Source: JAOUEA01 sp040882605 (GTDB lineage Bacteria; Actinomycetota; UBA4738; HRBIN12). From it: 64,000 nucleotides of DNA. Where the stretch lies: the NCBI GenBank assembly GCA_040882605.1, contig JBBEAY010000017.1, positions 98,239 to 162,238 on the forward strand, read 5' to 3'. Positions 1 to 8,147 of this stretch are shown piece after piece. The position numbers and the translations under genes were made by a program. The stretch's first letter is position 1. Each line of letters begins with the position of its first letter. The notes beneath the pieces were generated by a model. The model did not search any database, was not told the origin of the DNA, and worked only from the letters and a program-made list of their open reading frames with translations.

Positions 1-1071
1 GTGTGGGAGCAAGAGCGCGAGCGCATCTGGTTCGGCGAGTGGATCTGCGCCGGTCGCGCCGAAGAGATTCCGAACACCGGCGACCACATCGTTCGCGATA
101 TCGCGGGCGAGTCGATCTTCATCGTCCGAAATGACGCCGGCGAGCTGCGGGGGTTCTACAACGTCTGCGCTCACCGCGGCACGAAGTTCCTCGACGACAC
201 CGAGGGCACTCAGAACGTGCGCAAGGCGTTCGTCTGCCCGTACCACGCGTGGGCGTACGACCTCAACGGGCAGCTGATCGGCTCGCCCAATGTGCGGGAA
301 GACGAACACTTCGATCGCTCGGACCACCCGCTCTACGACATCGCTGTCGACACCTACGCCGGGTTCCTGTTCGTGAACATGACGACGGGCGGACCTAGGG
401 AGACGTTGCTCGAATCGTTGAACGACGGCGCCGAGACCATCACGGCGTTCGAGCGCTTCAAGATGCATGAGCTCCGCATCGGCGTGCGTCTCACCTACGA
501 GGTGAAGGCGAACTGGAAGATCATCGTCGAGAACTACAACGAGTGCTTGCACTGTCCGCAGGTGCACCCCGATCTGGTGCAGGTGATCCCGCTCTTCCGG
601 TTCGGCGAGGTATGGGACGAGGAGATCCCCGACGACGGCAACCGCATGATGGCGGGGGCGACGTCGTTCACGAAGACCGGGCAGAGCGAGCTGCCGAGGT
701 TCCCCGATCTCGAGCCCGATGACCACGAGATGTACTACGGCACGTACCAGTTCCCGAACCTGCTGCTGAACCTACACCCGGACTGTGCGATGTATTACAT
801 CGGTTACCCCAAGGGTCCGAACCACACCACGGTCGTGAGCGAGTTCATGTTCCGCCCCGAGACGATCGCCGACCCCGAGCTGTTCAGGCCCGAGGCCACG
901 GTCGAGTTCTGGGATCAGATCTCGAAGCAGGACTGGGAAATCTGCGAGCGCGCGCAGACGGGCGTGTCATCTCGGGCATTCACCCGAGGCGTCTATCCGC
1001 GTCAGGACCGGTTCCTCTACTGGTTCAATGAGGAATGGCGCCGTGCGATGGGCCGCCAGGTACTGGGCTGA
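1..1071 (+). CDS. Rieske non-heme iron oxygenase alpha subunit, probably 5'-truncated by the window edge
   Basis: Aromatic-ring-hydroxylating or N-demethylating type oxygenase. The Rieske [2Fe-2S] ligands are visible as C56-x-H58 and C79-x2-H82. The mononuclear iron site is in the ENYNECLHCPQVHP segment, with H184 and H189. The GTG at base 1 may be an internal codon, because the family usually carries more N-terminal sequence, so the true start is probably outside the window. The neighbour at 2070 is a dimethylglycine/sarcosine dehydrogenase-like flavoprotein. The pairing fits demethylation of glycine betaine, stachydrine, carnitine or choline-like substrates. That substrate range is inferred from family and context and the exact substrate cannot be read from sequence. 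Confidence 0.85.
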   Translation: MWEQERERIWFGEWICAGRAEEIPNTGDHIVRDIAGESIFIVRNDAGELRGFYNVCAHRGTKFLDDTEGTQNVRKAFVCPYHAWAYDLNGQLIGSPNVREDEHFDRSDHPLYDIAVDTYAGFLFVNMTTGGPRETLLESLNDGAETITAFERFKMHELRIGVRLTYEVKANWKIIVENYNECLHCPQVHPDLVQVIPLFRFGEVWDEEIPDDGNRMMAGATSFTKTGQSELPRFPDLEPDDHEMYYGTYQFPNLLLNLHPDCAMYYIGYPKGPNHTTVVSEFMFRPETIADPELFRPEATVEFWDQISKQDWEICERAQTGVSSRAFTRGVYPRQDRFLYWFNEEWRRAMGRQVLG

Positions 1072-1081
1072 GCGAGTCGTG

Positions 1082-1981
1082 TCAGTTGCGGCGGCCTATG
1101 CCGAGGAACATGCCGGCGGCGAGCGCGGTCAGCACGGCCGCGGCGACCAATAGCGGCGTCGCCGAGCTGCCGACCGCGAGCTCCGACGAGAGGCGGGCGC
1201 CCAGCCTGTCGTAGACCTGGCTGAGCTCGCCGGCGCTTGCGGCCGTCGAGAGCGCGCCGCCAGAATCGGTCGCGATCGACTGCAGGAGCGTGGTGTCGCC
1301 GCCTTCCTTGTCTGTATCGCCCACGATCGCCACCGTGAACACGGGCACGGCCATCTCGCGGGCGCGGGCCGCGGCGTCGTCGGGGGCCACGACGCTGCCG
1401 GTGTCTGCGCCGTCGGACAGCAGCACGACGGCTGCGGGCAGGTCGGCATCGGTCGTGCGCTCGGCCGCGACCATGTCGAGCGCCTCGGCGAGCCCGTCGC
1501 CTATCACCGTGCCGTGGCTCGCCGTGAGGCCATCGATCGTGTCGGCGGCGGCCGCGCGATCCTCACCCGGTTGCACCGCCGTGGCGGCCGCGCCGGCGAA
1601 CGTGACGACGCCCACCCGGAAGCCTGCCGGCACTTCCGCGAGGAACGACGTGGCGGCAGCCTTGGCCGCGGTGAACCGATCGGGTACCACGTCGGTTGCG
1701 AGCATCGAGTCGGAGACGTCGATCGCCAGAACGACGGTGGCGGTCGCCTCACCTCTGTCGAGGCGGACCTGGGCGAACAGCAACATGAGGCACGTCGAGG
1801 CGCCGAAGAGCAGCACGTAGGGAGCCGTCTTGCGTATCGCGCCAGCGAGATCGACCGACATCGCGGCGTTTCCGTAACGTCGGCGGAGTAGCTGGCGACG
1901 CACGACGTTCCGAGCGAGCGCGACGGCCGCGACTCCGGCCCACAGGGCCAGCCACGCCGTGAACAGCAACTCGATCCTCAT
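1082..1981 (-). CDS. Membrane-anchored VWA-domain protein, BatA-like
   Basis: 299 residues from the ATG at 1981; an upstream open extension is composition-driven and gives no domain. Layout: hydrophobic segments at about 5-23 and 54-70, a von Willebrand A domain from about 82 to 250, and a C-terminal membrane helix at about 274-295. The MIDAS metal site is intact: D-x-S-x-S at 88-92, a Thr near 158 and D190 in LLSDGAD. This resembles BatA/aerotolerance-type proteins, but no MoxR ATPase or DUF58 partner lies next to it. It is transcribed divergently from the flavoprotein at 2070, leaving only 88 bases for both promoters. Its role is unknown. Confidence 0.8.
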   Translation of the reverse strand: MRIELLFTAWLALWAGVAAVALARNVVRRQLLRRRYGNAAMSVDLAGAIRKTAPYVLLFGASTCLMLLFAQVRLDRGEATATVVLAIDVSDSMLATDVVPDRFTAAKAAATSFLAEVPAGFRVGVVTFAGAAATAVQPGEDRAAAADTIDGLTASHGTVIGDGLAEALDMVAAERTTDADLPAAVVLLSDGADTGSVVAPDDAAARAREMAVPVFTVAIVGDTDKEGGDTTLLQSIATDSGGALSTAASAGELSQVYDRLGARLSSELAVGSSATPLLVAAAVLTALAAGMFLGIGRRN

Positions 1982-2069
1982 GCACGGTGCATCGGTCTGC
2001 GAAGTGCAGTCCTCAAGCGATCGGACGGCGCGCCGCGGGGCCGAGTACGAGCGGCGTATCCTTCGGCGC

Positions 2070-4538
2070 ATGACGATCCCGGAGCACCTCGCCAACCGCG
2101 ACCTCGACGCTTCGGTGGTGGTGGCGGCGTCTGACCTTCCCGAACGAGCACGCGTTGTCATCGTGGGGGGCGGCATCATCGGCGCGTCGATCGCCTACCA
2201 CCTCACCCGTGAGGGCGAATCCGACGTGGTGCTGCTGGAGCGCGGTCGCCTCACGAACGGCACGACCTGGCACGCCGCGGGCCTCGTGTCGCAGGTGCGT
2301 GGCACGCATGCGCTCACGGCGCTCTCGCGCATCAACGCGGAGACCTACGAGCGGCTGCCCGTGGAGACCGGCGTCGAGACCGGCCTGCGCCGCAACGGCG
2401 CTCTCACGGTCGCGCGCACCGAGGCGCGCATGCAGGAAAGCCTCTACGGGGTTGCGATGGCGCGCGATGCAGGCATCGACGTCGAGGTGCTCGAAGCCGC
2501 GCAGGTGAAGGATCTCTGGCCCTCGGCGGTCGTCGATGACCTCGTGGGGGCGGTGCTGTTCCCGACCGACGGCACGGTGAACCCAGGCGACGCCGCGCTT
2601 GCATTCGCCAAGGGGGCGGCGGACCGAGGAGCTCGGTACGTGCCCGAGACCGAGGTGACGGGGTTCCTGTTCGACGCCGCTGGGCGCGTCACGGGGCTCG
2701 ACACGTCGCGGGGCTCGATCGAGGCCGAGACGGTCGTGCTCGCCGCAGGCCTGTGGACGAGCGAGCTCGCGCGCAAGGCGGGCGCGAGCGTGGCGCTCTA
2801 CCCGGCCGAGCACGTCTGGGTCATGACCGAGGAAGCTCAGGGCGCACGAGAGGACGCGCCCTTCCTACGAGACCTGGACGCGTACCTGTACATCAGGCAC
2901 TACCGCGGCCGCTACCTGATCGGCGCGTTCGAGCCGAACGGCAGGCCGAAGCGCCCCGGTGAGATCTCGACCGACGGGTTCGCCGAATTCGGTCCGGACT
3001 GGGATCACTTCGCCCCGGTGCTACAGGGCGCTCGCGAGCGTGTACCCGAGATCGAGACGATCGGCTTCTCGCACTACCTGCGCGCGCCTGAGAGCTTCAC
3101 ACCCGACTCGAACTTCCAGCTGGGGTTTGTGCCGGAGGTGCCGGGATTGTTCGTGGCCGCTGGGTTCAACTCGCAGGGGATCATCTTCGGGCCGGGCGCG
3201 GGCATGGCCGCGGCGCAGTGGATCGTCGCCGGCCACCCGACGATGGATCTCGTCGAGGTCGACGTGGCGCGCATGGGCCGCTGGGCGAACCAGCGCGCCT
3301 GGTTGCACGAGCGCACCGTCGAGTCGCTCGGCGGCCTGTACGAGATGCACTGGCCCTCGAAGCAACCGCGGACGGCTCGCGGGGTGCGTCGGGCCCCGCT
3401 GTACGGGGCGTTGCGGGAGAGCGGCGCCGCGTTCGGCCAGGCTGCCGGGTGGGAACGGGCGAACTGGTTCGAGCCGGGGGTCGTCGAGCCGCCGGTCGAG
3501 TACTCCTTCGAGTCGCCGTCGTGGTTCCCGGCCGTGCGCGACGAGGTGCGCGCGACCCGAGAGGGCGTCGCGTTGTACGACCTGTCGACCTACTCGAAGT
3601 TCTTGGTGCAGGGGCCGGGCGCGCTTGAGGGATTGCAACGTCTCGCAACGTCGGACATCGACGTGCCGACCGGCCGCATCGCGTACACGCTGCTCTGCAA
3701 CGAGCGCGGCGGCATAGAGATGGACCCGACCGTGACGCGCCTCGGCGAAGACCGATTCCTCGTGCTCGCGCCGACGCTCGCGCAGCGTCACACGGAGATG
3801 CTGCTGCGCGCCGGGCTCCCCGCCGACGCCACGGTCACCGACGTCACGAGTGGATGGGCGACCTTGCACCTGGCGGGCCCGTCTTCGCGTGAGCTGCTGG
3901 CTCGGCTGACAGACGAGGACCTCTCGAACGACGCGTGGCCGTTCTTGACGGCGCGTGAGATCGACGCCGCGCGCGCTCGCGCATGGGCGTTCCGCGTGTC
4001 GTTCACGGGCGAGCTCGGCTGGGAGCTGAGCGTGCCAACCGAGTTCGCGGCCGACCTGTACGAGCGCATCGTGGAAGCGGGTGTCTCGCTCGGGCTGCGG
4101 CAAGCGGGCGCGTTCGCGTTCGACGCGGCGAGGGTAGAGCGCGGGTTCCGGTCATGGGGTCACGACATCGGACCGGTCGACGACCCCTTCGCGGCCGGGC
4201 TCGGCTTTGCGGTCTCGCGGAAGAAGGCTACTGACTTCGTCGGTCGCTCGGAGCTCGAGGCGCTGCGAGATGGGCCGCGTGAGCGGCGGTTGGTCTCGCT
4301 GCACGCGCCCGACGCCGTGCTGTGGCACGGAGAATCGGTAGTGCGCGGCGAAGAGCGCATGGGCCACGTGACGAGCGCCGGCATCGCTCCGACGCTCGGT
4401 GGATCGGCGGGGCTGGCATGGATCCATGGGGAGCCAGAGGGCGATGGCTGGGGGGTCGAGATCCGAGGCGAGGTCGTGCCGGCCGTCGTGCAGGCCGACC
4501 CGTTCTACGACCCGCGCGGGAAGCGCTTGCGCGGATAG
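2070..4538 (+). CDS. Dimethylglycine/sarcosine dehydrogenase-like FAD oxidoreductase with GcvT domain
   Basis: 822 residues from the ATG at 2070. The N-terminal DAO-type FAD domain has the dinucleotide motif GGGIIG at 33-38. The TTWHAAG segment follows, whose His (about residue 68) is the covalent FAD attachment site in dimethylglycine and sarcosine dehydrogenases. A GcvT/aminomethyltransferase tetrahydrofolate-binding region fills roughly 430-720, with the GcvT C-terminal barrel after it. Family members oxidise N-methyl groups and pass the C1 unit to folate. Together with the Rieske oxygenase at 1 this suggests stepwise demethylation of a betaine-like compound. The coding frame is open upstream to 1959, but that part overlaps the divergent VWA gene and is not conserved-looking. 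Confidence 0.88.
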   Translation: MTIPEHLANRDLDASVVVAASDLPERARVVIVGGGIIGASIAYHLTREGESDVVLLERGRLTNGTTWHAAGLVSQVRGTHALTALSRINAETYERLPVETGVETGLRRNGALTVARTEARMQESLYGVAMARDAGIDVEVLEAAQVKDLWPSAVVDDLVGAVLFPTDGTVNPGDAALAFAKGAADRGARYVPETEVTGFLFDAAGRVTGLDTSRGSIEAETVVLAAGLWTSELARKAGASVALYPAEHVWVMTEEAQGAREDAPFLRDLDAYLYIRHYRGRYLIGAFEPNGRPKRPGEISTDGFAEFGPDWDHFAPVLQGARERVPEIETIGFSHYLRAPESFTPDSNFQLGFVPEVPGLFVAAGFNSQGIIFGPGAGMAAAQWIVAGHPTMDLVEVDVARMGRWANQRAWLHERTVESLGGLYEMHWPSKQPRTARGVRRAPLYGALRESGAAFGQAAGWERANWFEPGVVEPPVEYSFESPSWFPAVRDEVRATREGVALYDLSTYSKFLVQGPGALEGLQRLATSDIDVPTGRIAYTLLCNERGGIEMDPTVTRLGEDRFLVLAPTLAQRHTEMLLRAGLPADATVTDVTSGWATLHLAGPSSRELLARLTDEDLSNDAWPFLTAREIDAARARAWAFRVSFTGELGWELSVPTEFAADLYERIVEAGVSLGLRQAGAFAFDAARVERGFRSWGHDIGPVDDPFAAGLGFAVSRKKATDFVGRSELEALRDGPRERRLVSLHAPDAVLWHGESVVRGEERMGHVTSAGIAPTLGGSAGLAWIHGEPEGDGWGVEIRGEVVPAVVQADPFYDPRGKRLRG

Positions 4539-4612
4539 CGCCGGAGCAGCTCGCTCATCGAGCGATATCGACAACGGTATCGAACGGCGTCCTGGCTCGC
4601 TCGACCCTGATC

Positions 4613-4632
4613 TGATACCGCTTTCGGTATCA
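4613..4632. repeat. Perfect palindrome, possible operator or hairpin
   Basis: TGATACCGCTTTCGGTATCA has 8-base arms and a 4-base loop. It lies in the 150-base gap between the flavoprotein stop and the arginase remnant. It may be the old operator or leader of the decayed arginase gene, or a terminator for the flavoprotein gene, although no T-run follows. Confidence 0.5.
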
Positions 4633-4690
4633 CGGGGCATGAACCAGCTCGCACAAGCAACGAAGCGAGCGTCAAGATGCATGCATGCTC

Positions 4691-4979
4691 ATGAATTGGA
4701 CCTTCCTGGGCGCGCCGGCGGACTCGGTCCTCAGGGGTGATGGCGCCGAGCGCTCGCCCGACCCGGTTGCGAGAGTTCGGTCTGCCGTCGCGCCTCGGCG
4801 GTGTTGACGCGGGGAACCTGCCCGTACGTGTACGTGGGAACGACCGCGACCCCGTCACCGGCATTATCGACAGCTATCAGGTGATCGCGAACGCCTTGGT
4901 CGTACGTGAGGCCGTAAGGGAGCGCGTCGTGGCCGGTGAGCGAGTCTTCCTCGCCGGAGGGTGCTGCGCGAATGGCGAG
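4691..4979 (+). pseudogene. Arginase/agmatinase family gene remnant (5' part only, frameshifted)
   Basis: The ATG at 4691 opens with MNWTFLGAPADSV, a typical arginase-family N-terminus. The frame shifts near 4735-4750 and continues as PTRLREFGLPSRL, then DAGNLPV, then RDPVTG and ending VFLAGGCCA, the order expected in the first third of the family. All metal-binding Asp/His motifs of the C-terminal two thirds are missing. The remnant runs straight into the 3' end of another remnant on the opposite strand at about 4975. It is therefore broken by at least one frameshift and a 3' deletion. Family identity comes from recognition of the motif order, not from a search. Confidence 0.65.
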
Positions 4980-5211
4980 GGATCACCGTGGCCGTTCGTG
5001 CGGGTCATCGTGCATGTCGCGATGTGGAACTCGAAAAGCTGTTGATCGTCGAGCTCGGCCGGAGTCAGGCTCAGCGGGCATCGGATGTACGCGTGGCCCT
5101 CCGTCACGCCTGACCGTCGCGAGGAACGCGAGCCCGACGCCGAACTCGTAGAGCAGCTCCCGGCCCGCCTCCGCGAGGTCGGAGCGCACCGATCGGAGTT
5201 TCTTCCACGTG
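4960..5211 (-). pseudogene. Pyridoxamine-5'-phosphate-oxidase-fold (PPOX/F420-type) gene remnant
   Basis: Reading from 5211 the minus strand gives TWKKLRSVRSDLAEAGRE, then FGVGLAFLATVRRDGGPRVH, the usual N-terminal strand pair of PPOX-fold proteins. Another frame resumes close by with AELDDQQLFEFHIATCTMTRT followed by GHGDP, which is the usual C-terminal end of that family. The intervening core (about half the domain) is missing and the two parts are out of frame. The expected start codon is also not present. Its 3' end abuts the truncated arginase remnant, so one deletion may have removed the tails of both convergent genes. Confidence 0.6.
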
Positions 5212-5253
5212 GCGGTCGGTTGGCGAGCGTCAGCGGGCGAGGGGTCGCATCCA

Positions 5254-6183
5254 TTACGGCACGGCTGCATCGATCACGCCACGGGTAGGCATGCCTTCGC
5301 GAGCGCCGCCGACGCCGACCGAGATCGCGGCAGCCGTGACCGCGCGGCGGAGCGCCTCGGCGAGGGTGAGCCCCTCGAGCACTCCGGCTGCGAGCACGCC
5401 GTTCAGGGTGTCGCCGGCACCGGTGGCGTCGATCGCCCGTGTCTTCGGGGCCAGCACCTTCGTCTCGCCGTCGGGACCGATCGCCAGCGCGCCTTTGTCA
5501 CCGAGGGTGACCACGACAGACAGTCCCGGGTAACCGGCGGTCAGGCGTTTCGCGCCGCCGCGTGGTTCCTCGGCTTGAGCGGCGAGGATGGCGAGCTCGC
5601 CTGCGTTCGGCGTCACCACGGCAGTGAACGGAAGCAGGTCGTGAGCCTCGGCGCGTGCGGGCGCGGGGTTGAGCACGAACGGCAGGCCTCGATCGTGGCT
5701 CCATCGGGCGGCGGCCTCGACCGCGTCGAGCGGCACCTCGAGGCTCGCGAGCACGGCGCCCACCGATGGCCCGATCGCATCGAGCGCCTCGATGACCACC
5801 GCCGGAGTCAGGCTCGCATTCGCTCCCGGCACCACCGTGATCTGGTTCTCAGCGCGAGCGTCGACCGTGATCAGAGCGACACCGGTGGCAGCGGAGCGGT
5901 CGATGAGCAGGTGCGTGACGTCGACCCCCTCGAGCTCGAGTAGCTCTCGCGCTGGTTCGCCGTACGCATCGGCGCCGACCGCTCCGATCATCGCGACTCG
6001 GCCGTTCGTGCCGAGCGCGCGCGCCGCAGCGACGGCCTGGTTCCCACCCTTGCCGCCTTGATGCTGGGAGAACTTGCCACCCACCACCGTCTCGCCGGCC
6101 GCGGGAAGCCGCGCTCCGCGCACGACGAGGTCCACGTTGATCGCGCCGATCACGGCGAGCGTGTCGCCGGCCGCTCTGCTCAC
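5254..6183 (-). CDS. rbsK: Ribokinase, PfkB family
   Basis: 309 residues from a GTG at 6183, which overlaps the stop of the nucleoside hydrolase upstream in a GTGA. The first PfkB signature is GGKGGNQAVAAARA at about 43-56. The second is DATGAGDTLNGV at 252-263, with D258 as the catalytic base. Length matches ribokinase. It phosphorylates ribose to ribose 5-phosphate in the cytoplasm. Coupling to a nucleoside hydrolase gives a complete route from ribonucleosides to the pentose phosphate pool. A longer in-frame extension upstream overlaps the hydrolase and is not used. Confidence 0.9.
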   Translation of the reverse strand: MSRAAGDTLAVIGAINVDLVVRGARLPAAGETVVGGKFSQHQGGKGGNQAVAAARALGTNGRVAMIGAVGADAYGEPARELLELEGVDVTHLLIDRSAATGVALITVDARAENQITVVPGANASLTPAVVIEALDAIGPSVGAVLASLEVPLDAVEAAARWSHDRGLPFVLNPAPARAEAHDLLPFTAVVTPNAGELAILAAQAEEPRGGAKRLTAGYPGLSVVVTLGDKGALAIGPDGETKVLAPKTRAIDATGAGDTLNGVLAAGVLEGLTLAEALRRAVTAAAISVGVGGAREGMPTRGVIDAAVP

Positions 6184-7178
6184 GCGGGCGCTTCCACCAA
6201 CGACCCGAGCCGATCCGAGAATCGCGAGAGGAATCCGGCCACGTCGACGTCGAGCGCGACGCGCGCGTTCTCCTCGGGTTCCCAGCCGACGGGCCACGGG
6301 CTGTGACGCACGCCGCGCAGGTCGGCGACGGTCATGCCGCGCGTCCAAAGGCCGTCGGTCTCGACCTCGACCCTCGTGGTCTGGAACGTGCCGAGCGACT
6401 CGTCGATCGCCAGCGCCAGAGCCAACGGGTCGTGCATCGCCGCGCCGCCGGTCACGCCGGTTCGCTCGTAGAACTCGATGTAGTACGGCACGGCCGTCCG
6501 CAGGAAGCGCGCGACCGGTGAGTCGGTCATGCCTTCGCAGATCGCGTCGAGTGCGGCGCGCGAGAGCTGCACGCGGTCGGTCACGTCGAGGCCTGCACAG
6601 AGCGGAAGCCGCGCTGGCTCGCGCCCCGAGAACCCCCGGAACACGGCCTGGGCCGCGTCGGGGTCGACCCAGATGTTCGCCTCGGCGGCCGGCGTCGCGT
6701 TACCGCCCCGCGCGAACGAACCACCCATGATCGCGAACCCGCCGAGAAGGTCCGGCAGACGCGGCTCCTCGGCGAGCGCGAGCGCCACGTTGGTCAGAGG
6801 TCCGGTCGCAACGAGCAGCACCTCGCCGGGACGATCGCGTGCGGTCTCGACCAGAAGCTGCGCCGCTGCTCGCGACGAAGGCTCGCGCGACGGAGTTGGC
6901 AGCTGGGCGTTGCCCAGTCCGCGCTCGCCGTGGACTACTGGGAACGGCTCATGGTCGCGCACGATCGGCCGGGCAGCTCCGCGCGCGACCTCGACGTCGC
7001 CGAGCCCGACGAGCTCCAACACCGCGAGCGTGTTCTCGGTCGCGTGATCGACGGTGACGTTGCCCATCACGCTGGTCGCGGCGATCAGCTCGACCTCGGG
7101 GGACGCGGCCGCGTAGAGAAGCGCGAGCGCGTCATCGACCCCGGTGTCGACATCGAGGATCAGTGGCCGAGGCGTCAT
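6180..7178 (-). CDS. Ribonucleoside hydrolase (IunH family)
   Basis: 332 residues from the ATG at 7178. The calcium-binding N-terminal cluster DVDTGVDD is at residues 9-16, and an MHDP motif that completes the metal site lies in the C-terminal third. The enzyme cleaves the N-glycosidic bond of ribonucleosides to give ribose and base; purine or pyrimidine preference cannot be told from sequence. It is the first gene of a two-gene operon with ribokinase, and its stop overlaps the ribokinase start by four bases. About 110 bases separate its start from the end of the TetR gene on the same strand. Confidence 0.9.
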   Translation of the reverse strand: MTPRPLILDVDTGVDDALALLYAAASPEVELIAATSVMGNVTVDHATENTLAVLELVGLGDVEVARGAARPIVRDHEPFPVVHGERGLGNAQLPTPSREPSSRAAAQLLVETARDRPGEVLLVATGPLTNVALALAEEPRLPDLLGGFAIMGGSFARGGNATPAAEANIWVDPDAAQAVFRGFSGREPARLPLCAGLDVTDRVQLSRAALDAICEGMTDSPVARFLRTAVPYYIEFYERTGVTGGAAMHDPLALALAIDESLGTFQTTRVEVETDGLWTRGMTVADLRGVRHSPWPVGWEPEENARVALDVDVAGFLSRFSDRLGSLVEAPA

Positions 7179-7288
7179 GGTCGAAGAGTACCGGCAGCCA
7201 GCCTCGCCGCCGATTGAAAGCCGCCGGAGAGGTAATCGCCGACGAGCTCTAACTGGAGGCTCACGCCAACGAGGCCTGGTAGGTCGAC

Positions 7289-7924
7289 CTAGGACGACGC
7301 CGCGGGTTCCAGTTCGAAGCCGATCAGGTTCGCGGAGACTTCCTGGCACATGCGCTGCATGTGTTCGGGGCCGACCTGCGCGTCGTTCATGAGCACTTGG
7401 ATCGCGAGGCCGTCGATCAGCGCGCCGAGCTTCATGCCGATCTCGTCTGCGTCCTCACCGTCGTCGAACTCGCCGGTGGAGCGCCCGTGCCGCACGATGT
7501 CGGCGATCGACTGACGCCAGCGGCGCTCGAGCACCTCGCGTTCCTTCGCGAGCGCCGGGTCACGCAGGGCGCGTACCCAGATCTCGACCCACAGCGCCCA
7601 TTCCTCGAGACGCTCGAAGTCGGGTAGGAGCCCGGGCACCGACAGGTCGATCAGTCGAGAGAGCTGATCGCGGGCAGAGTCTAGCCGGCGCAGGTCGCGC
7701 GCCTGCGCGAGGTAGTACTTGTCGTTGGCGTAGGTCAGCGCCTCGACGAGCAGCCGGTCCTTCGACTCGAAGTAGTAAAGGATCAGCCCGGGGGAGACGC
7801 CGCACTGCTCGGCGATATCCTGGATGCGGGTCTCGGCGAGCCCGCGATCGGTGATGACGCGCGCGGCAGCCTCCAGGATCTCCTGGTGGCGGTCCCTGCC
7901 GTTCTTCTGTCGTACGCGAGCCAA
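7289..7924 (-). CDS. TetR/AcrR family transcriptional regulator
   Basis: 211 residues using a TTG start at 7924. The TTG is preceded by GGAGG at a good distance, while no ATG or GTG lies near the conserved start. The helix-turn-helix is in TRIQDIAEQCGVSPGLILYY, followed by FESKDRLL, the usual TetR ending. The C-terminal ligand-binding region has no recognisable subtype, though BetI-like length is compatible. It is divergent from the oxidoreductase/acyl-CoA synthetase operon at 8148. Inverted repeats in the shared intergenic region suggest that it controls that operon and itself. Confidence 0.88.
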   Translation of the reverse strand: MARVRQKNGRDRHQEILEAAARVITDRGLAETRIQDIAEQCGVSPGLILYYFESKDRLLVEALTYANDKYYLAQARDLRRLDSARDQLSRLIDLSVPGLLPDFERLEEWALWVEIWVRALRDPALAKEREVLERRWRQSIADIVRHGRSTGEFDDGEDADEIGMKLGALIDGLAIQVLMNDAQVGPEHMQRMCQEVSANLIGFELEPAASS

Positions 7925-7937
7925 GTGAGCCTCCGTC

Positions 7938-7998
7938 GGCCTGAACGCCGTACAGCCGAAGGCCGCGGGCGCTCGTTCCTTGTATGAGCGTTCAGGCC
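7938..7998. promoter_or_regulatory. Candidate TetR operator: 11-bp inverted repeat between divergent genes
   Basis: GGCCTGAACGC at 7938-7948 is matched exactly by its reverse complement GCGTTCAGGCC at 7988-7998. Further half-site-like words, CTCAGGCCATA near 8067 and TTCAGGCACG near 8085, occur before the start at 8148. The arrangement lies between the TetR start (7924) and the divergent operon. It fits an autoregulated TetR control region; binding is inferred. Confidence 0.5.
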
Positions 7999-8147
7999 AC
8001 TGTACCGGCATGACCTGCGAAGTCAAAACTCGCGAAGGCCGTACCCGAGTTGACTGGTGATTCAAACTCAGGCCATACTGCCCGGGTTCAGGCACGCTCA
8101 CTGGCCAAGAAGAGGCCAGAGAAGAAAAGGAAAGGACGAACAGGGCC

